Shown here: one piece after another, positions 24,134-32,321 of the stretch
How the letters are laid out: each line of letters starts with the position of its first letter
How positions within the stretch are numbered: position 1 is the stretch's first letter
Assembly (NCBI GenBank): GCA_004524425.1
Contig: SDNN01000010.1
Span: 1-32,321, forward strand
Reading direction: 5' to 3'
From: Promethearchaeota archaeon
GTDB taxonomy: Archaea > Asgardarchaeota > Lokiarchaeia > Sigynarchaeales > SOKP01
Length of the DNA stretch: 32,321 bases
The notes under the pieces: model-generated
What the model was told of the DNA's origin: nothing
Seen by the model: only the letters and a program-made list of their open reading frames with translations
The model's database searches: none
Translations under genes and position numbers: made by a program

Positions 24134-25567
24134 TTATTGAGATTGCTTTCCCTTTTTCTCTTTTTTTAAACGGTCTTCAACTTTCTGTATCCCTTCCTTA
24201 AACTTTTCTTTTTCCTTCCGAATAAATTCTTCGGTCTTTTTAAATTCTTTAGTTATGAATTCTTCAGTTTTTTTAGCTTCTTCTTTCATTTTTTCTCCAG
24301 TTTTTTGACCAATTCGCCCAATCTGAATCATAAACCATTCAGGTGAGCCAACACCGTTAGCATATTCATTCCAGATATACATGAACATCCCCATAAAGCC
24401 TAAATAGGTCAACACCACAAAAGGTATGAAGACAATGCTAAAACGAAAGGGAAATAATGGAATGAAGATATAATGCATGAGAAACAAGCTTAAAGATATT
24501 TTCCCGTAATAAATTAGCATGCTTGTAAAATTGTTGTCTATTTTCTTGATATCAATGAGATAAAAACATATGGCAATTATCAAAAGTGAAGCACCCATGC
24601 TGTAGAACATATTACCGATTGTACCTCTAATAAGAAATTCGGGCACCCCCGGGAAGTGATAGTAATCTTGTTGATTCATTATTCTATGTATTCTTAGATG
24701 TGGATACTCAGATTCTACCATGGTCTCTGCGGTCTGTAATTGCCAACCAGTTATTATACCTATGGTCACCAAAATTAGACCCCAAATCAAAAATATTCTA
24801 ACCAAGCGTTTATAAGCAAGTTCACTTCCATCAATCATTGTTTCGAACAAAATTTCACCAAATATTGTAGAAATGAAACATATGGCTAACCATGGTAAAA
24901 GAGTCAATTCAGGAGTGGGCGAAGTAATAATGAAATGTAAAATCATTAAAATCAAATTAGAATCCTTTCCATAATAAAGATAGGCTCTTAAACCAGGAGA
25001 GATAATAATTATTATCATCCCTATAATGGCCCTAAGGGCTTTCTTAAGTTTTAAAGCATAATAGGAGGCAATCTGTGAGAATCCGATAAACATTAAAATG
25101 TTCCAGCCCCAAAGATTCAACGGAAAAGGGATATCGGTACGCACAATACTTAATCCAATAATATTAAAGAGTACGCCTATTACCATAATCGAGATTCCCC
25201 GGGAAAATATTCGAGCTCTAATAACTTTCTCGGGAAGTCTTCCAGATTTTTTTCGAATACTAAAAATAACACTCAAAGCACTAAGGAATACGAATAGAGA
25301 AGGACCCAAAATGTCTAAAACAGCAAGAACCATACCACTCATAAATTGCCAGTCTCGATCAAACCATGCCTGCGTCGTATGGTAAATCATTATGAATATG
25401 ATGGCGAATCCTTTAACAAAATCTATGCTATTTATTCTTTGAGGGCTTGCATAATCTTGCATGTCTTCAAGGGGGATTTCTTCTTTTAGATAGCTCATTA
25501 AATCTGGCGAATCTAGTTTTTGCGAACTTCTGGGATTTTTTAATTCTTTCCTTTCTTCAAACGACAT
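24134..25567 (-). CDS. Polytopic acyltransferase-like membrane protein with charged C-terminal coil
   Basis: A 477-residue protein. About 45 soluble N-terminal residues lead to the segment RINSIDFVKGFAIIFIMIYH (~residues 44-63), which resembles the first helix of DUF1624/HGSNAT-type acyltransferases with their conserved histidine. Around ten hydrophobic helices follow. Residues ~425-477 are a highly charged helix rich in Lys and Glu (EEAKKTEEFITKEFKKTEEF), cytoplasmic and probably coiled coil. Likely it modifies glycans or lipids at the membrane; acyl transfer is inferred from that first helix only. It lies upstream of the small GTPase on the same strand, ending in a hairpin terminator, and is divergent from the 25749 gene. 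Confidence 0.65.
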   Translation of the reverse strand: MSFEERKELKNPRSSQKLDSPDLMSYLKEEIPLEDMQDYASPQRINSIDFVKGFAIIFIMIYHTTQAWFDRDWQFMSGMVLAVLDILGPSLFVFLSALSVIFSIRKKSGRLPEKVIRARIFSRGISIMVIGVLFNIIGLSIVRTDIPFPLNLWGWNILMFIGFSQIASYYALKLKKALRAIIGMIIIIISPGLRAYLYYGKDSNLILMILHFIITSPTPELTLLPWLAICFISTIFGEILFETMIDGSELAYKRLVRIFLIWGLILVTIGIITGWQLQTAETMVESEYPHLRIHRIMNQQDYYHFPGVPEFLIRGTIGNMFYSMGASLLIIAICFYLIDIKKIDNNFTSMLIYYGKISLSLFLMHYIFIPLFPFRFSIVFIPFVVLTYLGFMGMFMYIWNEYANGVGSPEWFMIQIGRIGQKTGEKMKEEAKKTEEFITKEFKKTEEFIRKEKEKFKEGIQKVEDRLKKEKKGKQSQ

Positions 25568-25748
25568 TTTTAATAATAATATTTGTTCCTTTTCCTATAA
25601 ATATCTAAAAAAAAATTAATATATTCTGAATTTATTTAATATTTGTTTATTACGACCTTTAGAATTTGATAACTAAAAATTAATATTATTTAGATTGTAA
25701 GAAATATATATATTTCAGTCAAAAGGGATCGGGAGTAAACACTGAAAA
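25568..25748. promoter_or_regulatory. Divergent promoter with palindromic TATA element
   Basis: 181 AT-rich bases between the acyltransferase start and the 25749 gene. GAAATATATATATTTC (25701-25716) is a perfect 16-bp palindrome that contains a TATA-like core and lies 32 bases before the ATG at 25749, fit for TBP or a regulator. GGGAG (25731-25735) may assist translation. Confidence 0.4.
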
Positions 25749-26177
25749 ATGCCGCTTAAAGATAAAGAAAAACGAGAAAGAATGTCTCTTGATTATAGGT
25801 TAATTGGATTTATAGGGTCCTTGCTTTTAATAATTTCAGAATTTTTACCTTGGTTTTCAAATACGTTTTCTTTAGTTGACATATTTATATTATATAGCAT
25901 CATCAAATTTGAGAGAGCTTTCTTGTATCTTTATCCCTTTGTCAGCGGAATCATTTGCTTGATTGGTAGTCTTCTCATCATGTATGATATTGAATATCGA
26001 ATTAATTCAGTTATAATTTCTTTCATTGGATTAGGATTTTTAACGATTTTCTTATTCGAGATAATTCCAGCTGAAGTTAATTATTTACCTCACATTCAAA
26101 TTGGATTTTACGTGTGTATATCGGGATTTATCGCCATTATTTTTGGTATAATCATGTCATTAATGATAAAAGAATAA
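25749..26177 (+). CDS. Four-helix membrane protein
   Basis: A 142-residue protein with a basic N-terminus (LKDKEKRERM) and four hydrophobic helices (about 18-38, 42-74, 80-103, 112-139), unknown in function. Helix-loop spacing is like small DUF-type archaeal membrane proteins. It has its own promoter with the palindromic TATA element and lies 69 bases before the winged-helix membrane protein, so the two may be expressed together. Confidence 0.6.
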   Translation: MPLKDKEKRERMSLDYRLIGFIGSLLLIISEFLPWFSNTFSLVDIFILYSIIKFERAFLYLYPFVSGIICLIGSLLIMYDIEYRINSVIISFIGLGFLTIFLFEIIPAEVNYLPHIQIGFYVCISGFIAIIFGIIMSLMIKE

Positions 26178-26246
26178 AAAATGGAAAGGGATAGGTAGAT
26201 TACAGGAAAAAAGAAAGAGAATTCTAATGAAAATGAGGAAAATGAC

Positions 26247-27095
26247 ATGGAGTCTATTTTCTATTATGCTCTAAGTCATGAAATAAGAAGAAAGATTATT
26301 AAAATTATTGGAGACAATGATTTCTCTTCTTTTACCGCTCTCAAGAAGATATTGAAGGTAAGTACTGGAACGATCTATCACCATTTAGATTCATTATCAC
26401 AATTAATTAAACAAAAGGACGATAAGAAATATTATCTTACTGATCTTGGAAAACATGCCTATAATTCTCTCCTTGAAAACATTGAAATAATAGAAACTCC
26501 CGATAGATTAAATAGAGAATTTAGTTCTCCTCTTTTTCGATTTCTTTTTTCTCTAACTCCTAAAAAATTCATGGCTTTTGAAGAAGCAGACAGATCTTAC
26601 AATCTAGTAATATCCATTACTATATTGATCTTAGGAAGCATTTTGTGTGGTCTTAATGGATTCTATTCTTTTCTTTTATTTTTCATTAGAACTCCTGAAA
26701 ATATATATGACTTGTCAATTATAACTCATGTATTTTTTTCACTATTATTCGTAGTTAATTTTTTCATTTACTTTATACTGGTAGAATTGTTTTGCCGATT
26801 ATTTTATAAGAGAAGTGAAAATACCCTAGAGTTTTTCATGTCTTTTCCTATTATTTTTTATCCTATGGTAATTTATTTATTAGTCCACTTTCTGCTATTA
26901 TCTACTGAATTAATCCAAATAGCATTTTTTGGCGTGCTAGATACCATCTTATTAATATTCTTTCAGATCCTCTCTCTTTGGTTATTAACTTATAATCTTA
27001 ATGTAAGTAAGGATTTAAAAATTGAAAGCGGATTAATTTTATCGCTTTTACTTCATTATGGAAGCTTTACTATAGTGTTATTTCTAGCTCTCTAA
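26247..27095 (+). CDS. Winged-helix (ArsR-like) protein fused to a multi-helix membrane domain
   Basis: A 282-residue protein. Residues ~1-80 form an ArsR/MarR-like winged helix: YALSHEIRRKIIKIIG, VSTGTIYHHLDSL as recognition helix, and DKKYYLTDLGKHAY as wing. Residues ~120-282 hold about five hydrophobic helices with a layout like Yip1-type domains. Such membrane-bound winged-helix proteins recur in Asgard and other archaea, and would sense a membrane signal and bind DNA. Start is ATG 26247 with GAGG at 26235-26238. Its end overlaps the end of the convergent ATP-grasp gene by 26 bases. Confidence 0.75.
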   Translation: MESIFYYALSHEIRRKIIKIIGDNDFSSFTALKKILKVSTGTIYHHLDSLSQLIKQKDDKKYYLTDLGKHAYNSLLENIEIIETPDRLNREFSSPLFRFLFSLTPKKFMAFEEADRSYNLVISITILILGSILCGLNGFYSFLLFFIRTPENIYDLSIITHVFFSLLFVVNFFIYFILVELFCRLFYKRSENTLEFFMSFPIIFYPMVIYLLVHFLLLSTELIQIAFFGVLDTILLIFFQILSLWLLTYNLNVSKDLKIESGLILSLLLHYGSFTIVLFLAL

Positions 27096-28392
27096 TTAGA
27101 TGAAAATCCAATTCTTTTAGCTTATTTAAAATCATATTCAATTTGATTTTTGAATGGGAAAGATTTTTTTCTTTAGTGGCAATAAAACATGAAAAAGATT
27201 TTTTATTCGATTGGATTGTTCTTTTAAGCGAAATTGGGGGAGTGACAATTTCAGGTACAGATTCCATTAATATGGGAACTGTTTCTTGATTGACATTCTC
27301 CCTCGATTTATTTCCCATGTATTCTAATTCAAGCCTCATAAATAATGAATGATTTTGTATTTTAATTTCATCAATTTCTGAATCCTTAAAATGACAATTG
27401 AAAATTAGCTCTGCTACATTATTGCAGGTGATGTTTCTAATACCAATATATGATGTAGTTAATCTCGGATTTATCTCTATAAAATAGAGAGTGCCATTAC
27501 TTTTAATGAGATCAATTCCGAAATACCCATTAAATATTGAAAGATCTGTTTTATTTAAGGCTTTTTTTAATTTTTCATGAATTAGAGCATCTTCTTCTAT
27601 AGGAGTACATCCACCAAAATATTCAGAATCAGAGCTTAAGTTCTTGATGTTCACGAATTGTCTATTCATGCTTAAAAAAATAAATTGATCTGAAGAATTT
27701 TTCACGTTGCCAATGAGCGACACACTTAAATCATTACCTTTCACATAATTTTGCATGATATACTTTCTATTAGAATCTATTTTAAGCTCAAAATCGTCAA
27801 TTGAATCTATTAATTCATTTTCACTTCGGAAATAATAAATTTCTTCTGCTCCTACCCCATCATCAGGTTTAATTATAATTGGAGAATTTAACTCTTTAAT
27901 CTTATTAAAAATAAAATTAAAATCTAAACCATTATTGGATGGTATTGTAAAAGTTCTAGGAGTGCTTATTTCGTGAGCCTTAAAAAAATCATAGGTTCTT
28001 ATTTTAGATGAACCAAGAGTAATAGCGTCTAAATCGATGCTAAGAAGTTGTTTTTTTGACCGTTTAATGATTTTAGTCAATTCATAAAGAATGTTATTAA
28101 ATTCAGGGGCAATGATAAAACAATATTCACTTTCTTTTACTTGCTTTTTAAAAATTTTAATAAAATTATCCCTTTCATGTACTGGTTTTATGATATTTGT
28201 CTTCAGAAAACTAGCCAAATTCAAAATGCGATAATCCATTAGAGTTGAGATTTCGAAATTTAAAGCACTAAAGTCTTCAATAATAGATCTTAGCATTCCA
28301 AATCCTTCACAGAATAAAGAATTTGGAATATCAACTTGATTATATCCTCCACCAGACACGTATTCAAAAATAAAAACTCTTTCCTTGCTCAT
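27070..28392 (-). CDS. ATP-grasp ligase, MfnD-like (tyramine-glutamate ligase type)
   Basis: A 440-residue ATP-grasp enzyme. The N-terminus FIFEYVSGGGYNQVDIPNSL and EGFGMLRSIIEDFSAL resemble MfnD, which ligates tyramine to glutamate in methanofuran synthesis. IIKPDDGVGAEEI is the ATP-grasp glycine-rich part, and YFIEINPRLTTSYIGI holds the metal-binding Glu and Asn. A C-terminal extension of ~100 residues beyond the core is not recognised. If correct, the host makes methanofuran for C1 metabolism; other ATP-grasp ligases joining amine and carboxylate remain possible. Starts divergently from the 28497 gene. Confidence 0.75.
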   Translation of the reverse strand: MSKERVFIFEYVSGGGYNQVDIPNSLFCEGFGMLRSIIEDFSALNFEISTLMDYRILNLASFLKTNIIKPVHERDNFIKIFKKQVKESEYCFIIAPEFNNILYELTKIIKRSKKQLLSIDLDAITLGSSKIRTYDFFKAHEISTPRTFTIPSNNGLDFNFIFNKIKELNSPIIIKPDDGVGAEEIYYFRSENELIDSIDDFELKIDSNRKYIMQNYVKGNDLSVSLIGNVKNSSDQFIFLSMNRQFVNIKNLSSDSEYFGGCTPIEEDALIHEKLKKALNKTDLSIFNGYFGIDLIKSNGTLYFIEINPRLTTSYIGIRNITCNNVAELIFNCHFKDSEIDEIKIQNHSLFMRLELEYMGNKSRENVNQETVPILMESVPEIVTPPISLKRTIQSNKKSFSCFIATKEKNLSHSKIKLNMILNKLKELDFHLIRELEITL

Positions 28393-28496
28393 TTTTAAAT
28401 GGTTATTTTTAGCACCTATTTTTTAGATTGATTTTTATTGAACTCTTTATTAATTTATTATAACTTTAATTTAAAAAAAAATTTCTTTCTTGTGTT

Positions 28497-29732
28497 ATGA
28501 ATATGTTATTCTCAGAAGAAGAACGAATGAGAATACGCTATCTTCACTATTCTATTAAGAAATTAGAAGAAGCTATCGAAAAAGAAGAAGAAGAATTTTC
28601 ATTGGATGATTTAAATCTGGTATTGGAATATACCATGATTCTAAATATTAACTATGAAAATGAAAGCCATCAAAAAATCTTAAAAGAGCTAGATCTCACC
28701 CCAACCTTTCAAGACCAATTGGAAAATAGGGAGATCGAGATTAATGATTTAATGTTTGAATGTGCTCGAGCTTTATGGGTCTTAGCTAAAGGATATTATG
28801 CTCTTTCAGAACATTATGAGGATGAGGAAGATTGGGAAAATGCGGTCATAGCGATGGTTGAATCGAGTAAAATGTATAAAACTGCTGCTTATTTTAGTGC
28901 AGCTGCAGTTTATCAAAATGATAAAGGGCGCCTATTAAATCCCGAGGAATTAGAATTAAATTCAGAAGAAGCACGAAATTGGGCCCAAAGCATTGCTGCT
29001 GCCTGGGAAGAAGCAAAAAATAATTTATATTTTGCGTCAAAATTGTATTCAGGACTTTCCATGCTTTCGAAAAGGATTTTTTATTTGAAAAAGCATGAGG
29101 AAAAGAAGAGGCAAAAAATAAGAGCTCAGTTTCACTATGATATGGGTAGAGCATGTCATCTAAAGGGACAAGCTTCATTAGAGTCTTCCATTACCCCCAT
29201 CAATAAAGAAAAAATCAAAAAATTAAGACAAAAAGCACAATTTTATTACGATAAAGCCAAAGAAATTTGGGATTACATGCTGACTAATCTGAAAGACCTT
29301 GATAAAGAAGAGAAGGAAAATATTAAGATCAATATCACGGTTGTAGATGATTTCATAAAGGAGTTAAGCGAAGAGAAATTAGATTACGAAGAAATAAAAA
29401 GAATTCAAGATCCTGAGCCGGTGATAGTTGTACCAGAAAATTTAGCACCATTCGTTCCTAAATCAACGGTATTTTTGACAAAATTCGTACCTAAAGATTT
29501 AAATATTAGAAGATTTAAGAATTTTCAAAAGAAAAAATTAGATAAGAAAATTCCATATTCCAAAAAAGAAAAACTACTTGATAAAAAAGCGGGAATAATT
29601 CGTACGATTAATGAATTGAAAACTTTAAATGAAAATGAAGAAATTGAGCTTGAAAGGTTTGCAGAACTCATGGAAAAATATTCTACGAAATTAGAAATGA
29701 TCGACACGGCAATAGAAAAATTATCTAAATAA
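28497..29732 (+). CDS. Large helical-repeat protein, TPR/Bro1-like
   Basis: A 411-residue soluble protein that is almost wholly alpha-helical. Residues ~85-250 have helix pairs spaced like TPR or Bro1-domain repeats: ECARALWVLAKGYYALSEHY, WENAVIAMVESSKMYKTAAYF, NNLYFASKLYSGLSML, FHYDMGRACHLKGQ, and AQFYYDKAKEIW. A proline-rich link (DPEPVIVVPENLAPFVP, ~303-319) and a C-terminal coiled coil (~360-411) follow. The layout of helical bundle, proline-containing linker and coiled coil resembles ALIX/Bro1 proteins that act with ESCRT-III, but this is only pattern-level. The gene begins divergently from the ATP-grasp gene. Confidence 0.45.
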   Translation: MNMLFSEEERMRIRYLHYSIKKLEEAIEKEEEEFSLDDLNLVLEYTMILNINYENESHQKILKELDLTPTFQDQLENREIEINDLMFECARALWVLAKGYYALSEHYEDEEDWENAVIAMVESSKMYKTAAYFSAAAVYQNDKGRLLNPEELELNSEEARNWAQSIAAAWEEAKNNLYFASKLYSGLSMLSKRIFYLKKHEEKKRQKIRAQFHYDMGRACHLKGQASLESSITPINKEKIKKLRQKAQFYYDKAKEIWDYMLTNLKDLDKEEKENIKINITVVDDFIKELSEEKLDYEEIKRIQDPEPVIVVPENLAPFVPKSTVFLTKFVPKDLNIRRFKNFQKKKLDKKIPYSKKEKLLDKKAGIIRTINELKTLNENEEIELERFAELMEKYSTKLEMIDTAIEKLSK

Positions 29733-29832
29733 TCTTTAATATTTAAGTATTTAACCATTCAAAAGCCCAAATTTTACATTAATTGTTTTTATTGATAAAA
29801 ATAATTATTATTTAATTTATACTGAATTTATC

Positions 29833-30099
29833 ATGAAAGATGAACAAATCGAAATTTTGAAGGAAATAAAAGTCATTCTGAAAGATTTAATTTACATTAA
29901 CGGTATAATAGCAACTGAGCTCGTAAAAATCACCGAAAATACGGCCGCTATACGCCATGGAGAAGAATTCTTGAATTCCAGTCCATGCATATCAGAACAC
30001 GAAATATTAAATAAAAAGATCATAGAGAAAGTAAAAAAATTCACAAGTTCAAAAGATCATCAAGTCCTGGAAAAGCACGTTTTAAAACATCTAGAATGA
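29833..30099 (+). CDS. Small helical protein, unknown
   Basis: An 88-residue predicted all-helical protein (EQIEILKEIKVILKDLIYIN and IIEKVKKFTSSKDHQVLEKH). It contains one cysteine and no membrane helix. ATG at 29833 has a TATA-like element ~20-25 bases upstream, which suggests a leaderless or short-leader transcript. It lies 100 bases after the helical-repeat gene and 130 before the IscU-like gene. No family recognised. Confidence 0.5.
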   Translation: MKDEQIEILKEIKVILKDLIYINGIIATELVKITENTAAIRHGEEFLNSSPCISEHEILNKKIIEKVKKFTSSKDHQVLEKHVLKHLE

Positions 30100-30229
30100 T
30101 GATATTGATTCATGCAAAATACCATGAATTATAGTTTTAATATCCGTAAAAATTTTTTATTCTCTAATATTTTTAATATTAAATTCTGGAAATTATTATC
30201 ATGGAAAAAAAGATTTTCTCCGAATAAAA

Positions 30230-30670
30230 ATGCCTGACGACGAATTTGATGAGTTTGTAAAGAATCTACAGGAAGAGATATATCAAAAAGAACTTCAAGA
30301 TTATAATGAAATCATTGTTGATTTGTTCCATAATCCCAGAAACTGGGGTCAACCTTCAGAGAATGAGATTACTGTATCTCAAAGTTATAAAGGGCCATGT
30401 GGAGATACCATGCAGTTTTTTGTAAAAATTGAAGATGATGTCATTTTGAAAGCAAATTTCATTACAGATGGATGTGGTGCTTCAGTTGCTACAGGAAGTC
30501 AGACCATGTTAATGATTGAAGGCAAAAGCATAGAGAAAGCTGAAAAAATTACACCAAATGACTTAGATAAGGCATTAGGTGGTTTGCCCGAAGATCATAA
30601 GCATTGTGCGGAATTGGCTATCAGAACGTTAAGGCGATTAATTAAAAAATATAAAAATAATAAGATCTAA
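30230..30670 (+). CDS. IscU/NifU-like Fe-S cluster scaffold
   Basis: A 146-residue scaffold protein. The three cluster ligands are present: C57 in GPCGDTM with D59, C82 in DGCGASVATGS, and C126 in HKHCAELA. The N-terminal ~25 residues are an acidic extension (DDEFDEFVKNLQEEI) not found in classical IscU. The protein builds a [2Fe-2S] or [4Fe-4S] cluster for transfer to apoproteins. No IscS cysteine desulfurase is adjacent. The alpha/beta hydrolase gene follows 12 bases later; the two are probably one transcript with no clear functional tie. Confidence 0.92.
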   Translation: MPDDEFDEFVKNLQEEIYQKELQDYNEIIVDLFHNPRNWGQPSENEITVSQSYKGPCGDTMQFFVKIEDDVILKANFITDGCGASVATGSQTMLMIEGKSIEKAEKITPNDLDKALGGLPEDHKHCAELAIRTLRRLIKKYKNNKI

Positions 30671-30682
30671 TTTGATTTTATA

Positions 30683-31405
30683 ATGGAAAACGTTCAAATT
30701 GAAAATGTTGATATTCCTGTAGAAAAGGCTGGAATAAATCTTAAAAGCTCGATTTATTTCAATTCAAATACACCTTCTAGGGCTCCTTGGATCATAAACT
30801 GTGCGGGATTATATGATAATCGGAATAGCCCTTTTGTTCAAATATTTACGGAAAAATTTGTTAATGCGGGATTTTATGTATTATCTTATGATTATCGCGC
30901 CCATGGAGAAACGAAAAAGCAAACTCGAGGTACATGGTTAAAACATATTTTTGAAATTTTTAATGATATTAATGAAGTAATAAATTGGATCATCGACAAT
31001 GAAATGCCTAGGATGTTGGATAATAAATTAGCATTGTTCGGAAGAAGTCTGGGAGCCGCCATAATTTTAACTCAAGGATACATCAATAAAAATGCAAAAA
31101 AACTCATTGCTTTATGCGCACGCTATGACTATGCTAATATAAAAAATATTGAGTTTCCAGAAGATGTTATAAAGCACATCAGCCCTAAATATTACTTAAA
31201 CAAAAATCCGTCCAACAAGAAAAGAATCCTAATTGCTCATTGTAAGGATGATCCAAGGATTCCATTTGAGCATTTTTTAGACTTAAAGGAACAACTTGGA
31301 TTTGATAATAATAATGCGATAGAATATGAAACCGGTGGGCATTCATTTAAAAGCCACCGAGAGGATGTTTTTCAAAGAACCTTAGATTTTTTAAAGAATT
31401 GGTAA
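30683..31405 (+). CDS. Alpha/beta hydrolase
   Basis: A 240-residue serine hydrolase. The nucleophile elbow GRSLG places S122, the acid lies in CKDDPRIP (D189/D190) and the base is H220 in GGHSF. The oxyanion region near NCAGLYDNRNSP and the YDYRAHGET stretch match the peptidase-like/acyl-hydrolase subgroup. It is probably cytosolic, as no signal peptide is visible. The substrate is unknown; close families hydrolyse esters or peptides. The gene lies in a row with IscU and PRPP synthetase. Confidence 0.85.
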   Translation: MENVQIENVDIPVEKAGINLKSSIYFNSNTPSRAPWIINCAGLYDNRNSPFVQIFTEKFVNAGFYVLSYDYRAHGETKKQTRGTWLKHIFEIFNDINEVINWIIDNEMPRMLDNKLALFGRSLGAAIILTQGYINKNAKKLIALCARYDYANIKNIEFPEDVIKHISPKYYLNKNPSNKKRILIAHCKDDPRIPFEHFLDLKEQLGFDNNNAIEYETGGHSFKSHREDVFQRTLDFLKNW

Positions 31406-31455
31406 TTTTAATACAACATTAAAAAGTTAAGAAATTTTAAATTGGAGTAGGTTTC

Positions 31456-32321
31456 ATGGAAAAAGTTTTAATTATTGGTCCTGCGTCGCAAATTCTTGGT
31501 ATAAAAATTGCCCAAGAATTAGGAATAAAATATCTTTCTACCGAATGCAAGACATTTCCTGATGGAGAAAATTATCTTCGAATCGATATCGAAGATGAAA
31601 CATTTATAGAAGATAAGGAGGTCATAATAGTTCAATCCACAGGTCCTAGCGCAAGTGGAAATCAAAATGCTAGATTATTTGAATTGTTCATGATGATTAA
31701 TGCGGTAAGAAGAATGGGAGCCGCTAAAATAATTGTAGTCATTCCTTATTTAGCCTATGCACGACAAGACAAGATATTCAGGCCAGGTGAGTGTGCCTTC
31801 GCAGAAGTCGTTTTACGAATAATAGATTCTATGAGAATTGATGAATTATATGTGGTTGACGTTCACGCTCCAAAAGTATTTGCCGAACTTATTTGTAATA
31901 AGGTGGTGAATATAGATTCAATGAAATTATTGGCAAACTACATAAAATATTTGGGTGCTAAAGACATCGTCGTTGTTGCACCGGATAAGGGAGCAATAGA
32001 GAGATCCGAAGCATTTGCGAAACATTTTGGAGAGAATGTTCCGGTCGAAATCTTTGAAAAAAAGCGAGATGTCAAGACGGGAGAGATCACTATGAGAGGT
32101 AAAATTAGCTTGAAGGGAAAGGACATCGTAATTTCTGACGATATTATAGCCACAGGGGGGACAATGGCTTCAGCAATTAAATTATCTAAGAAGGGTGGAG
32201 CAAATAAAATATATGCCGTAGCTACTCACGCCTTATTACTTCAAAATGCGAAATTTAGAATAATAGATGCCGGAGCAGATGCGATAATTGGAACAGACTC
32301 TATTGATAATGAGGTTGCTAA
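31456..32321 (+). CDS. prs: Ribose-phosphate pyrophosphokinase (PRPP synthetase), cut by window edge
   Basis: The first 288 residues are present and the frame runs off the right edge. It makes PRPP from ribose-5-phosphate and ATP for nucleotide synthesis. Family marks: FPDGENYLRI, PYLAYARQDKIFRPGE (flexible ATP loop), DVHAPKVF with metal-binding His, and the PRPP loop ISDDIIATGGTMASA. Length so far agrees with a short archaeal PRPP synthetase. Start ATG 31456 has GGAG (31444-31447) eight bases upstream. The C-terminal few residues lie outside the window. Confidence 0.95.
   Translation, partial: MEKVLIIGPASQILGIKIAQELGIKYLSTECKTFPDGENYLRIDIEDETFIEDKEVIIVQSTGPSASGNQNARLFELFMMINAVRRMGAAKIIVVIPYLAYARQDKIFRPGECAFAEVVLRIIDSMRIDELYVVDVHAPKVFAELICNKVVNIDSMKLLANYIKYLGAKDIVVVAPDKGAIERSEAFAKHFGENVPVEIFEKKRDVKTGEITMRGKISLKGKDIVISDDIIATGGTMASAIKLSKKGGANKIYAVATHALLLQNAKFRIIDAGADAIIGTDSIDNEVA

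Noticed and set aside
31938..32153. 71-residue minus-strand ORF
   Set aside because: Antisense to PRPP synthetase, which is certain.
1..32321. tRNA, rRNA, CRISPR arrays, insertion sequences, prophage
   Set aside because: No cloverleaf-like sequence, regular spacer-repeat series, transposase or phage protein was noticed in any intergenic region or ORF. A tRNAscan or covariance-model run was not possible here.

Overview
The window is AT-rich archaeal DNA with a very probable Asgard (Lokiarchaeia-like) origin. Direct support: a Rab/Ras-like small GTPase with all five G motifs (23380-23904, minus), a longin/roadblock-like protein next to a CheR-type protein, archaeal-type ThrRS with the archaea-specific editing domain, SepRS, CTP-dependent riboflavin kinase (RibK) with archaeal RibL, archaeal translin, a CDP-alcohol phosphotransferase of archaeal lipid type, an MfnD-like ATP-grasp ligase, and T-rich archaeal terminators and TATA boxes. 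No tRNA, rRNA, CRISPR array, insertion sequence or phage gene was recognised. Taxonomy is inferred from protein content only.

Layout. 1-2832: end of a phosphoglycerate mutase, a small methyltransferase, a pair of membrane proteins and a membrane-tethered winged-helix/zinc-ribbon protein. 3180-8026: a co-oriented envelope block with a small membrane protein, an ABC ATPase and permease, a signal-peptide protein with a C-terminal anchor, a membrane PH-domain/XRE regulator and a soluble XRE regulator. 8100-12994: a DUF169 protein, a sugar nucleotidyltransferase and a galactokinase-like GHMP kinase (both minus) flanking a fused phosphonoacetaldehyde hydrolase/2-aminoethylphosphonate transaminase (plus). 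13126-15800: a longin-like protein followed by a CheR-coiled coil-CheD fusion whose CheD part lacks the catalytic cysteine. 16382-20449: lipid phosphotransferase, then a compact minus-strand operon translin, SepRS, RibL, RibK. 20576-23292: ThrRS and a HAD phosphatase. 23380-25567: small GTPase downstream of a polytopic acyltransferase-like protein. 25749-28392: two membrane proteins, one a winged-helix fusion, and the ATP-grasp ligase. 28497-32321: helical-repeat protein, small helical protein, IscU-like scaffold, alpha/beta hydrolase and PRPP synthetase (cut by the window edge).

How the genes fit together. Housekeeping threads are glycolysis (PGM), PRPP supply, FAD synthesis (RibK/RibL), tRNA charging (ThrRS, and SepRS for the indirect Sep-tRNA(Cys) route to cysteine), Fe-S assembly, isoprenoid phospholipid headgroups and probably methanofuran assembly. 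The accessory threads are two signalling candidates: the longin-like/CheR-CheD pair and the ABC/PH-XRE envelope block. The strongest single oddities are the CheD pseudoenzyme fusion, the small GTPase that has no ATG, GTG or TTG start for its intact P-loop, and the translin-SepRS-FAD synthesis operon.
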